From an uncultured Bacteroidota bacterium (GTDB lineage Bacteria; Bacteroidota; Bacteroidia; Chitinophagales; Chitinophagaceae): a stretch of DNA of 33,731 nucleotides. Of this stretch, positions 18,839-27,686 are shown one piece after another. The position numbers and the translations under genes are program-made. The notes below the pieces were generated by a model, which saw only the letters and a program-made list of their open reading frames with translations, was not told the DNA's origin and searched no databases. The stretch's first letter is position 1. Every line of letters begins with the position of its first letter. The stretch covers positions 1 to 33,731 of the forward strand of contig CAJBRT010000002.1 in the NCBI GenBank assembly GCA_903958045.1, written 5' to 3'.

Positions 18839-20341
18839 CTAGTCCATCATGGTTTTTAATTTGCGCGCAAGTAAAAATAAAATAGTTGCAGCAGCGCCTG
18901 CCATAATTACAAATAAAATAAAGAAGTCATACAAATTGGTAATGGCGTAACCCGCAAAGTAAGTTGTTTTTCCATCTGGATATAAACTACTTAATACACC
19001 TGCAAATTTATTAGCAAAAGCATTGGCTGTAAACCATACTGCCATTAATAAAGAAGCAAACTTAACGGGTGCTAATTTATTAAACAATGAGAGGCCAATA
19101 GGGGACAAACACAATTCGCCAAAAGTGTGCATCATATACATACCAATGAGCCAAATCATACTCACTTTAATACCAGTTCCCACTCCTTTTACGCCAGTAG
19201 CAATCCATAAATAACCCAGCGCTAATAACATGAGACCCATGGCCATTTTAAATGGCGATGAAGGCTCACGATTTGCTTTACCTAATTTAATCCAAATCCA
19301 GGCCACCAATGGAGCAAGGGTCACAACAAAAATTGAATTTAATGACTGAAAAAAACTTGCTGGCACCACATAAAACCCTAGGTCACGCTGCGTATTTTCG
19401 GATGCAAAAAATGTAAGTGATGCCCCGGCTTGTTCAAAGGCGCTCCAGAAAAAGATAACAAAAAAAGATACCGTAAATAACACCGCCACTTTTTTCTTTT
19501 CAAGCGCATCCAATGATGCATCGGAAAATATGATAAAGGCAATTAAAAGGATACATGCAATTAATAACCAGAATAAATAACTCACCACATTGATATCAAT
19601 ATACACAAGTGCGATAGTCAATAAAGAAAGTAAAAATAGAAATCCAACCATTACTGGAATTTTCAAAAAGAATTTTGGTGCATCTTTTGGAGCATCGCCA
19701 ATAGAGGCGCCATCAGCATCTACTAAATACTTTTTTTGAAAAATAATTTGTGTGATGACACTCAATAACATTGCGATTCCTCCGGCTAAAAAAGCCCACT
19801 TAAAATCTCCATTGTTACCTGTTTCACCAAAAAAACCACATACAATTGGACCTAATGCGCCGCCCGTATTGATACCCATGTAAAAGATCGTGTAGGCTGC
19901 ATCTATTTTTGAATCCCCTTTCTTGTATAATTGGCCCACCATACTCGAAATATTGGGTTTAAAAAAACCATTTCCCGCAATCATACATCCTAAGCCTGTA
20001 TAAAAAAGTGGCATCGCTAATGCCGCATTATCATAATAGTGGCCGCAAAAGAACAAAATAAATTCTCCAATGGCCATCACCAATGCCCCTGCAATGATAG
20101 AGCGTTTGTTTCCCCAGTATTTATCGGCAATATATCCACCCACAAGTGGCGTCAAATAAACCAGCCCAGTATAACTTCCGAAAACCTGCGAAGCAGCATC
20201 CTGATTAAACGCCATGGCTTTTACCAAAAAAAGCACCAATATGGCACGCATCCCATAATAATTAAAACGCTCCCACATTTCGGTGGCAAAAAGTACATAC
20301 AATCCTTTGGGATGACCTTTTTGAGAAAAAGTTTGATTCAT
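18839..20341 (-). CDS. POT/PTR family di- and tripeptide:H+ symporter
   Basis: A 500-residue transporter of the proton-dependent oligopeptide family. The start is placed at the ATG at 20341 (MNQTFSQKGHPKGLYVLF), since the longer frame to 20395 adds 18 atypical residues and reaches into the shared upstream region with purD. Family signatures are the TM1 motif EMWERFNYYGMRAILVLF (the ExxERF motif needed for proton coupling), GGYIADKYWGNKR, FYMGINTGGALGP, and the PTR2-like FGELCLSPIGLS near the C-terminus. Expected substrates are di- and tripeptides. It probably heads an operon with the OPT transporter. Confidence 0.95.
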   Translation of the reverse strand: MNQTFSQKGHPKGLYVLFATEMWERFNYYGMRAILVLFLVKAMAFNQDAASQVFGSYTGLVYLTPLVGGYIADKYWGNKRSIIAGALVMAIGEFILFFCGHYYDNAALAMPLFYTGLGCMIAGNGFFKPNISSMVGQLYKKGDSKIDAAYTIFYMGINTGGALGPIVCGFFGETGNNGDFKWAFLAGGIAMLLSVITQIIFQKKYLVDADGASIGDAPKDAPKFFLKIPVMVGFLFLLSLLTIALVYIDINVVSYLFWLLIACILLIAFIIFSDASLDALEKKKVAVLFTVSFFVIFFWSAFEQAGASLTFFASENTQRDLGFYVVPASFFQSLNSIFVVTLAPLVAWIWIKLGKANREPSSPFKMAMGLMLLALGYLWIATGVKGVGTGIKVSMIWLIGMYMMHTFGELCLSPIGLSLFNKLAPVKFASLLMAVWFTANAFANKFAGVLSSLYPDGKTTYFAGYAITNLYDFFILFVIMAGAAATILFLLARKLKTMMD

Positions 20342-20442
20342 AAACAGCAGGTTATCGTTGTAAACTATTGATTTTCTGGTGCTGTAAAATAGCAATAAAA
20401 TCTTTACTGCGAAACACCCGCATAAATGAGCGGCGAAAATGA

Positions 20443-20450
20443 TACTTTTG
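20443..20450 (+). promoter_or_regulatory. purD: Candidate -7 element for purD
   Basis: TACTTTTG is a perfect TAnnTTTG match. It lies 23 bp before the purD ATG at 20474, which gives a leader of roughly 17 bases. A possible upstream start at 20426 would overlap this promoter, which argues for 20474. I see no TTG at the -33 spacing. Confidence 0.5.
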
Positions 20451-20473
20451 CCTACCCATTTATACCTATTACT

Positions 20474-21763
20474 ATGAATATTTTACTACTTGGTGCTGGC
20501 GGAAGAGAACATGCGCTTGCTTGGAAAATGTCACAAAGTCATCATTGTAACGAACTATATATTGCACCCGGAAACCCAGGTACAGCAGGCATTGGAACCA
20601 ATATAGACCTATCCGTTACAGATTTCGAAGGCATTAAAGCCGCATGTATCACGCACCAAATAGGACTCGTAGTAGTAGGACCGGAGGAACCTCTTGTAAA
20701 AGGTATTTATGATTTTTTTGAAGCAGATCCTGCACTTAGGGAAATTATTGTGGTGGGACCTTCTGCAAAAGCAGCCCAATTAGAAGGTAGCAAGGCATTT
20801 AGCAAGAAATTTATGCAGCGCCATCAAATTCCTACCGCCGCCTACGCCGAATTTACCCTAGAAAATATAGAAGAAGGCAAAACATACATTGCTGCACACA
20901 GCCTTCCCGTTGTTTTAAAAGCCGACGGTTTAGCCGCTGGAAAGGGCGTTGTTATTGCAACCACACACCAAGAAGCACTTGAAACATTTGATGAAATGCT
21001 GGTAAACAAGCAGTTTGGGGAAGCCAGCAGCCGTGTAGTCATTGAACAGTTTTTATCCGGAATAGAAGTGAGTGTTTTTGCACTTACCAACGGTATGGAC
21101 TACCAAATTATTGGTCACGCCAAAGACTACAAACGAATAGGAGAAGGCGATACAGGCCTTAACACCGGCGGGATGGGCTGCGTGAGCCCTGTTCCATTTA
21201 TGGACGATGTTTTTATGCAAAAAGTAGAAGAGCGCATTGTAAAACCTACCATTAACGGTCTTGCCCAGGAAGAACTTTGCTACCATGGCTTTGTATTTTT
21301 TGGCCTCATGAACGTAGAAGGAGAACCTTATGTGATCGAATACAACTGCCGCATGGGTGATCCAGAAACAGAAGTGGTGATGCCGCGCTTACAAACTGAC
21401 TTAGTGGCCCTTTTTGCAGCCATGGATAATGGCACTTTAATTGACGCCAATATTAGTTACGACACTAGAAGCTGCGCCACCATTATGGCTGTTAGTGGCG
21501 GCTACCCAGGTATCTATCAAAAAAACAAGGTCATTACAGGACTTGATACTGTTAACGATACGCCAAACACCCTTGTATTTCAAGCCGGAACCGCAGTAGG
21601 CCAAAACGCCGTTGTTACAAGTGGGGGAAGGGTTTTAGCCGTTACCGCCTACGGCGAAAATATTAGCGAAGCGGTAATCACTGCCACCCAGCGTCTTCAA
21701 AAAATTGAATTCGAAGGCATGAATTTTAGACGCGATATCGGGTACGAATTTGAAAAAAAATAA
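20474..21763 (+). CDS. purD: Phosphoribosylamine-glycine ligase
   Basis: GAR synthetase, the second step of de novo purine synthesis (phosphoribosylamine + glycine + ATP). It has 429 residues from the ATG at 20474, where the protein begins with the family N-terminus MNILLLGAGGREHALAWKM. The earlier frame start at 20426 adds 16 unrelated residues. The ATP-grasp domain shows LPVVLKADGLAAGKGVV (about residues 138-155) and the metal/ATP site VIEYNCRMGDPETE, followed by the C-terminal domain with TIMAVSGGYPG. It is a stand-alone gene here, divergent from the POT transporter and 93 bp upstream of mreB. Confidence 0.97.
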   Translation: MNILLLGAGGREHALAWKMSQSHHCNELYIAPGNPGTAGIGTNIDLSVTDFEGIKAACITHQIGLVVVGPEEPLVKGIYDFFEADPALREIIVVGPSAKAAQLEGSKAFSKKFMQRHQIPTAAYAEFTLENIEEGKTYIAAHSLPVVLKADGLAAGKGVVIATTHQEALETFDEMLVNKQFGEASSRVVIEQFLSGIEVSVFALTNGMDYQIIGHAKDYKRIGEGDTGLNTGGMGCVSPVPFMDDVFMQKVEERIVKPTINGLAQEELCYHGFVFFGLMNVEGEPYVIEYNCRMGDPETEVVMPRLQTDLVALFAAMDNGTLIDANISYDTRSCATIMAVSGGYPGIYQKNKVITGLDTVNDTPNTLVFQAGTAVGQNAVVTSGGRVLAVTAYGENISEAVITATQRLQKIEFEGMNFRRDIGYEFEKK

Positions 21764-21788
21764 GCCGATAAAATTCGTAAGAATAGAC

Positions 21789-21820
21789 TTTGTTATTTCC
21801 ATTTATTTCAAGCACCTTTG
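21789..21820 (+). promoter_or_regulatory. Candidate promoter of the mreB-rodA operon
   Basis: TTTG at 21789-21792 and CACCTTTG at 21813-21820 are separated by 20 bp. This fits the Bacteroidota pattern of a -33 TTTG and a -7 TAnnTTTG about 20 bp apart, with one mismatch (C for T) in the -7 box. The expected start near 21826 leaves a leader of about 30 bases before the mreB ATG. It is the only element in the window that I found with both boxes at good spacing. Confidence 0.55.
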
Positions 21821-21856
21821 TAGTAATACATTTACTCAAGCTTTACGCATTATACC

Positions 21857-22882
21857 ATGGGATTATTTAACTTTTTTACACAAGAAATTGCAATGGATTT
21901 GGGGACTGCAAATACCCTCATTATTCATAACGATGAAGTAGTCGTTAACGAACCTTCTATTGTTGCATTAAACCGTAATAATTTAAAAGAAGTTTTGGCA
22001 GTTGGTAAAAAGGCGCTCATGATGCACGAAAAAACGCATGAGAGCATTCGAACCATTCGTCCATTAAAAGATGGTGTAATTGCAGATTTTAACGCCGCGG
22101 AATTAATGATTCGGGAGATGATGAAAATGATCTATCCTAAAAAACCATTATTCCCTCCAAGCTGGCGTATGGTCATTTGTATTCCTTCTTCAATCACAGA
22201 AGTTGAAAAACGTGCGGTAAGAGATTCGGCAGAACAAGCTGGCGCTAAAGAAGTTTATATGATTCACGAACCTATGGCAGCAGCACTAGGTATTGGTATA
22301 GATGTTGAAGAACCCGTTGGAAATATGATCATTGATATTGGTGGTGGTACCACTGGTATTACTGTTATTGCACTTGCCGGTATTGTGTGTGACCAAAGTA
22401 TTCGTGTAGCAGGTGATGAATTTACAGCAGACATTATGGAGGCACTTCGCCGTTATCATAGTTTATTAATTGGAGAGCGTACCGCAGAGCAAATTAAAAT
22501 TAATGTGGGTGCTGCCATGAAAGATTTAGACAATCCACCAGACGATTTACCAGTGAATGGTAGAGACCTTGTAACAGGTATCCCTAAACAAATTATGGTG
22601 AGTTACCAAGAGATTGCAGAAGCACTTGATAAGAGTATTTTTAAAATTGAAGAAGCAATCTTAAAAGCCCTAGAAACCACGCCACCAGAGCTTGCTGCGG
22701 ATATTTACCGCCGTGGTTTGTACCTCACAGGTGGGGGTGCTTTACTACGTGGACTCGATAAAAGATTAAGTGCAAAAATTAAATTACCTGTTCACGTTGC
22801 GGAAGATCCACTTAAGAGTGTTGTGCGTGGTACGGGCTTAGCACTTAAAAATTATCAGCGTTTTCCGTTCATCATGCGCTAA
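21857..22882 (+). CDS. mreB: Rod-shape-determining actin homologue MreB
   Basis: The bacterial actin that organises lateral wall synthesis on the inner face of the cytoplasmic membrane. At 341 residues it is full length. Nucleotide-binding blocks are visible: phosphate-1 IAMDLGTANTLI, connect-1 region RAVRDSAEQAGA, phosphate-2 IIDIGGGTTGITV, and the adenosine motif YLTGGGALLRGLD. The N-terminal MGLFNFF is a likely amphipathic membrane-binding start. It is the first gene of mreB-mreC-mreD-mrdA-rodA, with 9 bp to mreC. A -33/-7 promoter candidate lies about 37 bp upstream. Confidence 0.98.
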   Translation: MGLFNFFTQEIAMDLGTANTLIIHNDEVVVNEPSIVALNRNNLKEVLAVGKKALMMHEKTHESIRTIRPLKDGVIADFNAAELMIREMMKMIYPKKPLFPPSWRMVICIPSSITEVEKRAVRDSAEQAGAKEVYMIHEPMAAALGIGIDVEEPVGNMIIDIGGGTTGITVIALAGIVCDQSIRVAGDEFTADIMEALRRYHSLLIGERTAEQIKINVGAAMKDLDNPPDDLPVNGRDLVTGIPKQIMVSYQEIAEALDKSIFKIEEAILKALETTPPELAADIYRRGLYLTGGGALLRGLDKRLSAKIKLPVHVAEDPLKSVVRGTGLALKNYQRFPFIMR

Positions 22883-22891
22883 TAATTTACC

Positions 22892-23746
22892 TTGAAAAAT
22901 ATTTTTGATTTTATTCGGAGGCATTTTACTTTACTAAGCTTTTTGCTATTGCAAATAGCTTCGATTTATATGCTTACAAAAGCAAGCACTTCGCATCAAA
23001 GTTTTTTTTCTGCAAAAATGAGCGATGCAACTTCAAAAATTAATGAGCGCTATTATAATATGCGTGGCTACTTTTTTTTAAGAGAAACCAACCAACAATT
23101 AGCACAAGAAAATGCGCGGCTTTTAAATTTACTAGGTTCCAATATATCGGCACCTGATTCAACGGTTCAAATAGTCACCGACTCGGTTTACAAAGACTCC
23201 CTCAATAAATTTAGAAAATACAACTGGCTTCCTGCTAAAGTGATTGGCAACACTGTTTCGTTACAAACCAATTTTTTAACACTTGAACGTGGCCGTTTAC
23301 AAGGTGTGAAAAAAGGAATGGCCGCGGTAAGTCCGGAAGGAATTGTTGGGGTTGTAGTGGACGTGTCAGACAATACGAGTAAAGTGATGAGTCTACTTCA
23401 CCGCAACAGTAGGGTTAGTGCCATGCTTAAAAAAGACAATAACGCAGGTAGCATCGAATGGGATGGCGCCAGCCCTTATTACCTGCTTTTACGCAACGTT
23501 TCTAAAGGAGCAAAAGTGATAAAAGGCGATACCGTTGTAACCAGCACTTACTCAGCAAATTTCCCGCCTTATCAAATTGTAGGTCGTGTAGCTGAAATAG
23601 ACGCCGACCCTTCTAGTAATTTTTATACCCTTAAAATTAAGACAGCCGTCAATTTCTTTACGGTTCAGTTTGTATACCTTGTAGAAAATCTACGTTACCA
23701 AGAGCAATTTGATCTAGAAAACAACAATTCAAAGACACGTGAATAG
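22892..23746 (+). CDS. mreC: Rod-shape-determining protein MreC
   Basis: A 284-residue bitopic protein with a cytoplasmic stub, a membrane helix (about residues 12-30, FTLLSFLLLQIASIYML), a periplasmic coiled coil (about 57-85, including LRETNQQLAQENARLLNLL), and the beta-domain pair with WLPAKVIGNTV and GVVVDVSDNTSKVMSLLHR. It bridges MreB and the elongation synthases. The start codon is a TTG at 22892, 9 bp after mreB. No ATG fits, because the membrane helix follows immediately. The 3' end overlaps mreD by 8 bp, which suggests translational coupling. Confidence 0.93.
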   Translation: MKNIFDFIRRHFTLLSFLLLQIASIYMLTKASTSHQSFFSAKMSDATSKINERYYNMRGYFFLRETNQQLAQENARLLNLLGSNISAPDSTVQIVTDSVYKDSLNKFRKYNWLPAKVIGNTVSLQTNFLTLERGRLQGVKKGMAAVSPEGIVGVVVDVSDNTSKVMSLLHRNSRVSAMLKKDNNAGSIEWDGASPYYLLLRNVSKGAKVIKGDTVVTSTYSANFPPYQIVGRVAEIDADPSSNFYTLKIKTAVNFFTVQFVYLVENLRYQEQFDLENNNSKTRE

Positions 23747-24272
23747 CTTACTTAAAAATATCATTCGGTTTGTGCTGTTCTTGCTACTTCAAATTGTGGT
23801 ACTCAACGAAGTGCCGCCTGTGCACCGCTTTATTATACCCTACCTGTACTTCTTATACATACTTTGGTTGCCGTTTTCCATCAACCGGTTTTCGCTCCTC
23901 ATTGTTGCTTTTTTGTTTGGACTTTCATTAGACTACTTTACGGGTACCACTGGCTTACACGCCGCTCCCTGTGTACTTATCGCATATATTAGACCATATT
24001 TACTCAACCTACTATTACCACAAGAAACCATCGAACAAAGCTACGCCGAGCCAGGTGTAAACAGTATGGGATGGGCACCTTACGCGGTTTATGTAGGACT
24101 CCTCACTTTTGTCCATCACTTTTACTTAGTACTCATCGAATGGCTTCAATTTGGAGACTTTGTATACTTTTTAGGCAAAGTCATTGGCACTACCCTTGTA
24201 AGCTTTATGATGATCGTACTTTCTGAACTTCTTTTCTTACGAAAAGGCAAGTACAGAACCAATGCATCCTAG
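23739..24272 (+). CDS. mreD: MreD-like rod-shape-determining membrane protein
   Basis: A 177-residue hydrophobic protein with about five membrane segments, called mainly from position between mreC and mrdA and from the MreD-like profile, since MreD is poorly conserved. The start is GTG at 23739, overlapping the mreC stop by 8 bp. FLFGLSLDYFTGTTGLHAAP is the most family-like segment (MreD usually has a D followed by G/T-rich residues in this loop). It is thought to act with MreC to regulate PBP2/RodA activity. Confidence 0.85.
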   Translation: MNSLLKNIIRFVLFLLLQIVVLNEVPPVHRFIIPYLYFLYILWLPFSINRFSLLIVAFLFGLSLDYFTGTTGLHAAPCVLIAYIRPYLLNLLLPQETIEQSYAEPGVNSMGWAPYAVYVGLLTFVHHFYLVLIEWLQFGDFVYFLGKVIGTTLVSFMMIVLSELLFLRKGKYRTNAS

Positions 24273-24383
24273 TTTTACTGTCCACAAGTATGCATAAGTT
24301 TTTTTTGACAAAATGATGTATTGTTGGCTTTGTTGCATCAAATTTGTAATAGATTTTCGTTGAATTATTTTTTCCAAGCCACT

Positions 24384-26309
24384 ATGTCTGCCTTTAACCA
24401 AAACCGAAGTAGAATTGTACAACTTATTTTTATAGGTGCTTTTGTTTTAATTACCCTTCAGCTCATTAACCTTCAGGTATTTTCGACGAAATATAAAATG
24501 GCTGCGGATAACAATGCCTTTTACCGAAAAGTGATTTACCCAGACAGAGGTATCATTTTTGATAGAAAAAAAAGAGCGATCCTCGAAAACACCATTAGTT
24601 ACGATTTAGTAGTGATACCCGCAGAATCAAAAGGTACAGACACCCTTGCACTTTGTGCCTTATTAAATATAGATACCGCTACTTATAAAAAAAGGATGCG
24701 CGATTTGATATTTAAAAATGGTGCCGTAAAACCAAGTGTATTTGAACCCTTACTTACCACCGAAAATTTTGCACGCCTCAACGAAAATATGTACCGCTTT
24801 CCGGGCTTTACGCTCAGTGAAAGATCAGTGCGTTCTTATCCATACGATTGCGGCGCTGCGGTGCTTGGTTATACCGCAGAAGTAGACACTGGTTTTTTAC
24901 GTAGGCACAAAGATGAAGGATATGAAATGGGCGACTACTTTGGTACCACAGGACTTGAAAATAGTTACGAAAAAATACTGATGGGTCAACGCGGTATCAA
25001 GCGTTTTATCAGAGACAATAAAGGAAGAATACAAGGGCCATGGGAAAAAGGAGAATTTGATACAGCTGCCATTGCTGGAAAAAATTTATACTCTAGTATC
25101 GATGTAGAACTCCAAAAACTTGGAGAAAAACTCATGGAAAATAAAGTAGGTAGTATTGTTGCGATAGATCCAAAAACAGGCGGTATTTTATGTATGGTAA
25201 GTGCTCCTACCTATAACCCCAACTACCTAACCGGCAACCAAAGAAAAAAGCACTTGGTTGACATGATGTACTTTGATCCTAGAAAACCACTACTTAACAG
25301 AACCGTTAGTACCACTTACTCTCCGGGCTCAACCTTTAAAACACTCGTAGGTATTATTGGCATGGCCGAAGGCGTTATAGACGATCAAATGACGGTTACA
25401 TGCGGCGGAAGTTACTTAGGTTGTGGCAGAAGAATGGGTTGTCATGCTGCTGGTACCTTTACATTAAAACCAGCCATTTCAAAATCATGCAATAGTTATT
25501 TTGCAGTCGCTTTTCGTAGAATATTAGACAATGTAAAGGTTAATAATAGAGATATCACACTCGGTCTCTTTAATGAATACGCCTACTCATTTGGGCTTGG
25601 GAAAAAATTAGGCGTCGATCTTCCATCCGAAAGAATGGGCAACATTCCTACTTCGAAATACTACCAGAAAATATTTGGAAAAAACTGGCAGGCATGTAAT
25701 ATTATTTCTAACTCTATTGGACAAGGAGAAATTACAACTACCCTAACGCAACTAGCCAATGTTATGGCCATCATTGCCAACAAAGGCTGGTACTATTTAC
25801 CTCACTTAATTGACTCTGTCGAAGGTGGAGACGATTATGAAATGCTTGCCCGCTTTAAAGTAAAACAGAGAACTAAAAATATTGCTGAAAGTATTTTTGA
25901 AGAAGTACATGAAGGCATGCAAGGCACCATGGAATTTGGCACAGGTGCTTATGCAAAAGTTCCGGGCATCAATGTATGTGGTAAAACCGGAACCGTAGAA
26001 AATGCATATAGAGGCGAGTCTTTAAAGGACCATGCGTTTTTTGGTGCTTTTGCGCCTCGTGAAAATCCGCGCATTGCCATTGCCGTAATGTGCGAAAATG
26101 CAGGCTATGGTGCTACATCTGCGGCACCTATTGCCAGCTTACTCATTGAAAAATATTTAAGAGACTCCATTGCAGGACCGGAGCGGAAAGCTAAAATTGA
26201 GCAGCTATCCAATATGAATTTAATACCGCCTCAAATGAAGCGCTTAATGAAACCGGAACCGAATACAATCAAAAAAGAGAACATCAAAAAAGCAATTGCC
26301 AAAAATTAG
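24384..26309 (+). CDS. mrdA: Penicillin-binding protein 2 (elongasome transpeptidase)
   Basis: A 641-residue class B PBP, anchored by one N-terminal helix (about residues 12-30), that cross-links peptidoglycan in the elongasome. I start it at the ATG at 24384 (MSAFNQNRSRIVQL). The longer frame from 24321 adds a 21-residue leader not expected in the family. The dimerisation/pedestal region includes YPDRGIIFDRKKR and FGTTGLENSYEKIL. Catalytic motifs are SxxK at S316-T-F-K319, SxN at S368-C-N370 and KTG at K534-T-G536. The basic tail (MKRLMKPEPNTIKKEN) is typical of long PBP2 forms. The stop lies 11 bp upstream of rodA. The 111-bp gap to mreD holds only single-mismatch -7-like sites without a good -33. 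Confidence 0.96.
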   Translation: MSAFNQNRSRIVQLIFIGAFVLITLQLINLQVFSTKYKMAADNNAFYRKVIYPDRGIIFDRKKRAILENTISYDLVVIPAESKGTDTLALCALLNIDTATYKKRMRDLIFKNGAVKPSVFEPLLTTENFARLNENMYRFPGFTLSERSVRSYPYDCGAAVLGYTAEVDTGFLRRHKDEGYEMGDYFGTTGLENSYEKILMGQRGIKRFIRDNKGRIQGPWEKGEFDTAAIAGKNLYSSIDVELQKLGEKLMENKVGSIVAIDPKTGGILCMVSAPTYNPNYLTGNQRKKHLVDMMYFDPRKPLLNRTVSTTYSPGSTFKTLVGIIGMAEGVIDDQMTVTCGGSYLGCGRRMGCHAAGTFTLKPAISKSCNSYFAVAFRRILDNVKVNNRDITLGLFNEYAYSFGLGKKLGVDLPSERMGNIPTSKYYQKIFGKNWQACNIISNSIGQGEITTTLTQLANVMAIIANKGWYYLPHLIDSVEGGDDYEMLARFKVKQRTKNIAESIFEEVHEGMQGTMEFGTGAYAKVPGINVCGKTGTVENAYRGESLKDHAFFGAFAPRENPRIAIAVMCENAGYGATSAAPIASLLIEKYLRDSIAGPERKAKIEQLSNMNLIPPQMKRLMKPEPNTIKKENIKKAIAKN

Positions 26310-26320
26310 CCAGGTACAAA

Positions 26321-27670
26321 ATGAACAGACGAAATAACAATTTAGCTGCAGAAGGTATTGATTACACGGTCATTTGGCTCTATGGTATTTTAGTGTCTAT
26401 TGGTGTATTATGCATTTTTATGGTAGAATACAAAGCGGGGTCTAATTGGCTTTCTACTTTTTTGGGCGGAAAAACCAACTATAGCAAGCAACTTATATTT
26501 GGAGGGGTATGCGCACTTGTCGCCACATTTATATTGCTAACTGATAGCAAAATATTTACTGCTTTTGCAAATCTCTCTTACCTACTTGGCATCTTACTGA
26601 TGTTAGCCACATTTGTGCTAGGAAAAAATATCAATGGTTCTAAATCTTGGATTCCGCTTGTTGGAGGATTTAATTTACAGCCTGCCGAACTTTGTAAAAT
26701 ATTTACATCACTTGCCATTGCAAAATTTATTTCCCGTCAAGAAGTTGATTTCTCCAATCTAAAATCGCAATTGATTGCAGGCGTGATTGCATTAACGCCA
26801 GCGGCACTTTCTATTTTGCAGCACGAACTTGGACTCGCACTTGTATACCTCAGTTTATTAATTGCCATGTTCCGTGAAGGACTTCCGGCACAATTTTTAA
26901 TTATTGGATCTTGCTTTGGTATACTGGCGCTCGCAACACTCATTGTAGAAAGAGATGCACTCACTATTACCCTTACCATTTTAGCAGGTCTTATTATTTT
27001 TTTAGCATACAGACAGGTTAGAAAAAAACAAAGGCTCATTACTATTACGGCTATTTTATCTATTTGGATTTTATGTGTGGGCGTTCAACGTTATGTGGTA
27101 CCCTATATCTTTAATAACGTACTTGAATGTTACCAAAGCACGAGAATTTATAGCATGGTGGGTAAAGATTATGATTGCAGCTTAAATCAAAAATCGAACG
27201 AAAAAGTTACAGGAAAAGCAGCTCGTAAGCCCGATGATTACAATGTAAGACAAAGTAAAATTGCGATTGGATCAGGTGGCTTTTTTGGAAGAGGCTTTTT
27301 AAAGGGGACGCAAACAAGAGGAAAGTATGTGCCCGAACAAGACACCGATTTTATTTTCACTTCCCTCGGAGAAGCCTTTGGCTTTGTGGGTTGTGCTGTT
27401 TTTTTAGGACTCTATTTATATTTCTTATTTCGAATTGTCAGAATCGCGGAAAGACAACGCAGTGCTTTTAGCAGGGTATATGCCTACTGTGTTGCGAGTA
27501 TTTTGTTTTTTCATATCGCGGTAAACGTAAGTATGACCATTGGTCTTTTTCCAATTGTGGGCATTACACTCCCACTCATTAGTTATGGCGGATCTTCGCT
27601 ACTCACTTTTACCGTATTAATTTTTATCATGCTCAGACTAGACGCCGATAGACAAATGGTGCTGCGTTAG
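26321..27670 (+). CDS. rodA: RodA peptidoglycan glycosyltransferase (SEDS)
   Basis: A 449-residue SEDS-family membrane protein (about ten helices) that polymerises glycan strands with PBP2. Typical blocks are GSKSWIPLVGGFNLQPAELCKI, the QSKIAIGSGGFFGRGFLKGTQ loop, and PEQDTDFIFTSLGEAFGF with D341/D343, in the region of the family's essential Asp. Between YQSTRIYSM and the QSKIAIGSGG segment there is a longer polar stretch (about 35 residues, KDYDCSLNQKSNEKVTGK...) than in E. coli RodA. SEDS proteins of Bacteroidota may commonly carry it. FtsW is the alternative, but the mrdA context favours RodA. Confidence 0.95.
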   Translation: MNRRNNNLAAEGIDYTVIWLYGILVSIGVLCIFMVEYKAGSNWLSTFLGGKTNYSKQLIFGGVCALVATFILLTDSKIFTAFANLSYLLGILLMLATFVLGKNINGSKSWIPLVGGFNLQPAELCKIFTSLAIAKFISRQEVDFSNLKSQLIAGVIALTPAALSILQHELGLALVYLSLLIAMFREGLPAQFLIIGSCFGILALATLIVERDALTITLTILAGLIIFLAYRQVRKKQRLITITAILSIWILCVGVQRYVVPYIFNNVLECYQSTRIYSMVGKDYDCSLNQKSNEKVTGKAARKPDDYNVRQSKIAIGSGGFFGRGFLKGTQTRGKYVPEQDTDFIFTSLGEAFGFVGCAVFLGLYLYFLFRIVRIAERQRSAFSRVYAYCVASILFFHIAVNVSMTIGLFPIVGITLPLISYGGSSLLTFTVLIFIMLRLDADRQMVLR

Positions 27671-27686
27671 TCCAATACTATATTTC

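Noticed and set aside
20426..20473. Upstream ATG for purD at 20426.
   Set aside because: The extra 16 residues do not match the PurD N-terminus, and the segment contains the perfect -7 element at 20443-20450.
24273..24383. Possible regulatory RNA or second promoter before mrdA, with a T-run and two -7-like sites (TGGCTTTG, CAAATTTG).
   Set aside because: I find no stable hairpin by eye, and both -7-like sites have one mismatch with no correctly spaced -33 box. I cannot support a feature here.
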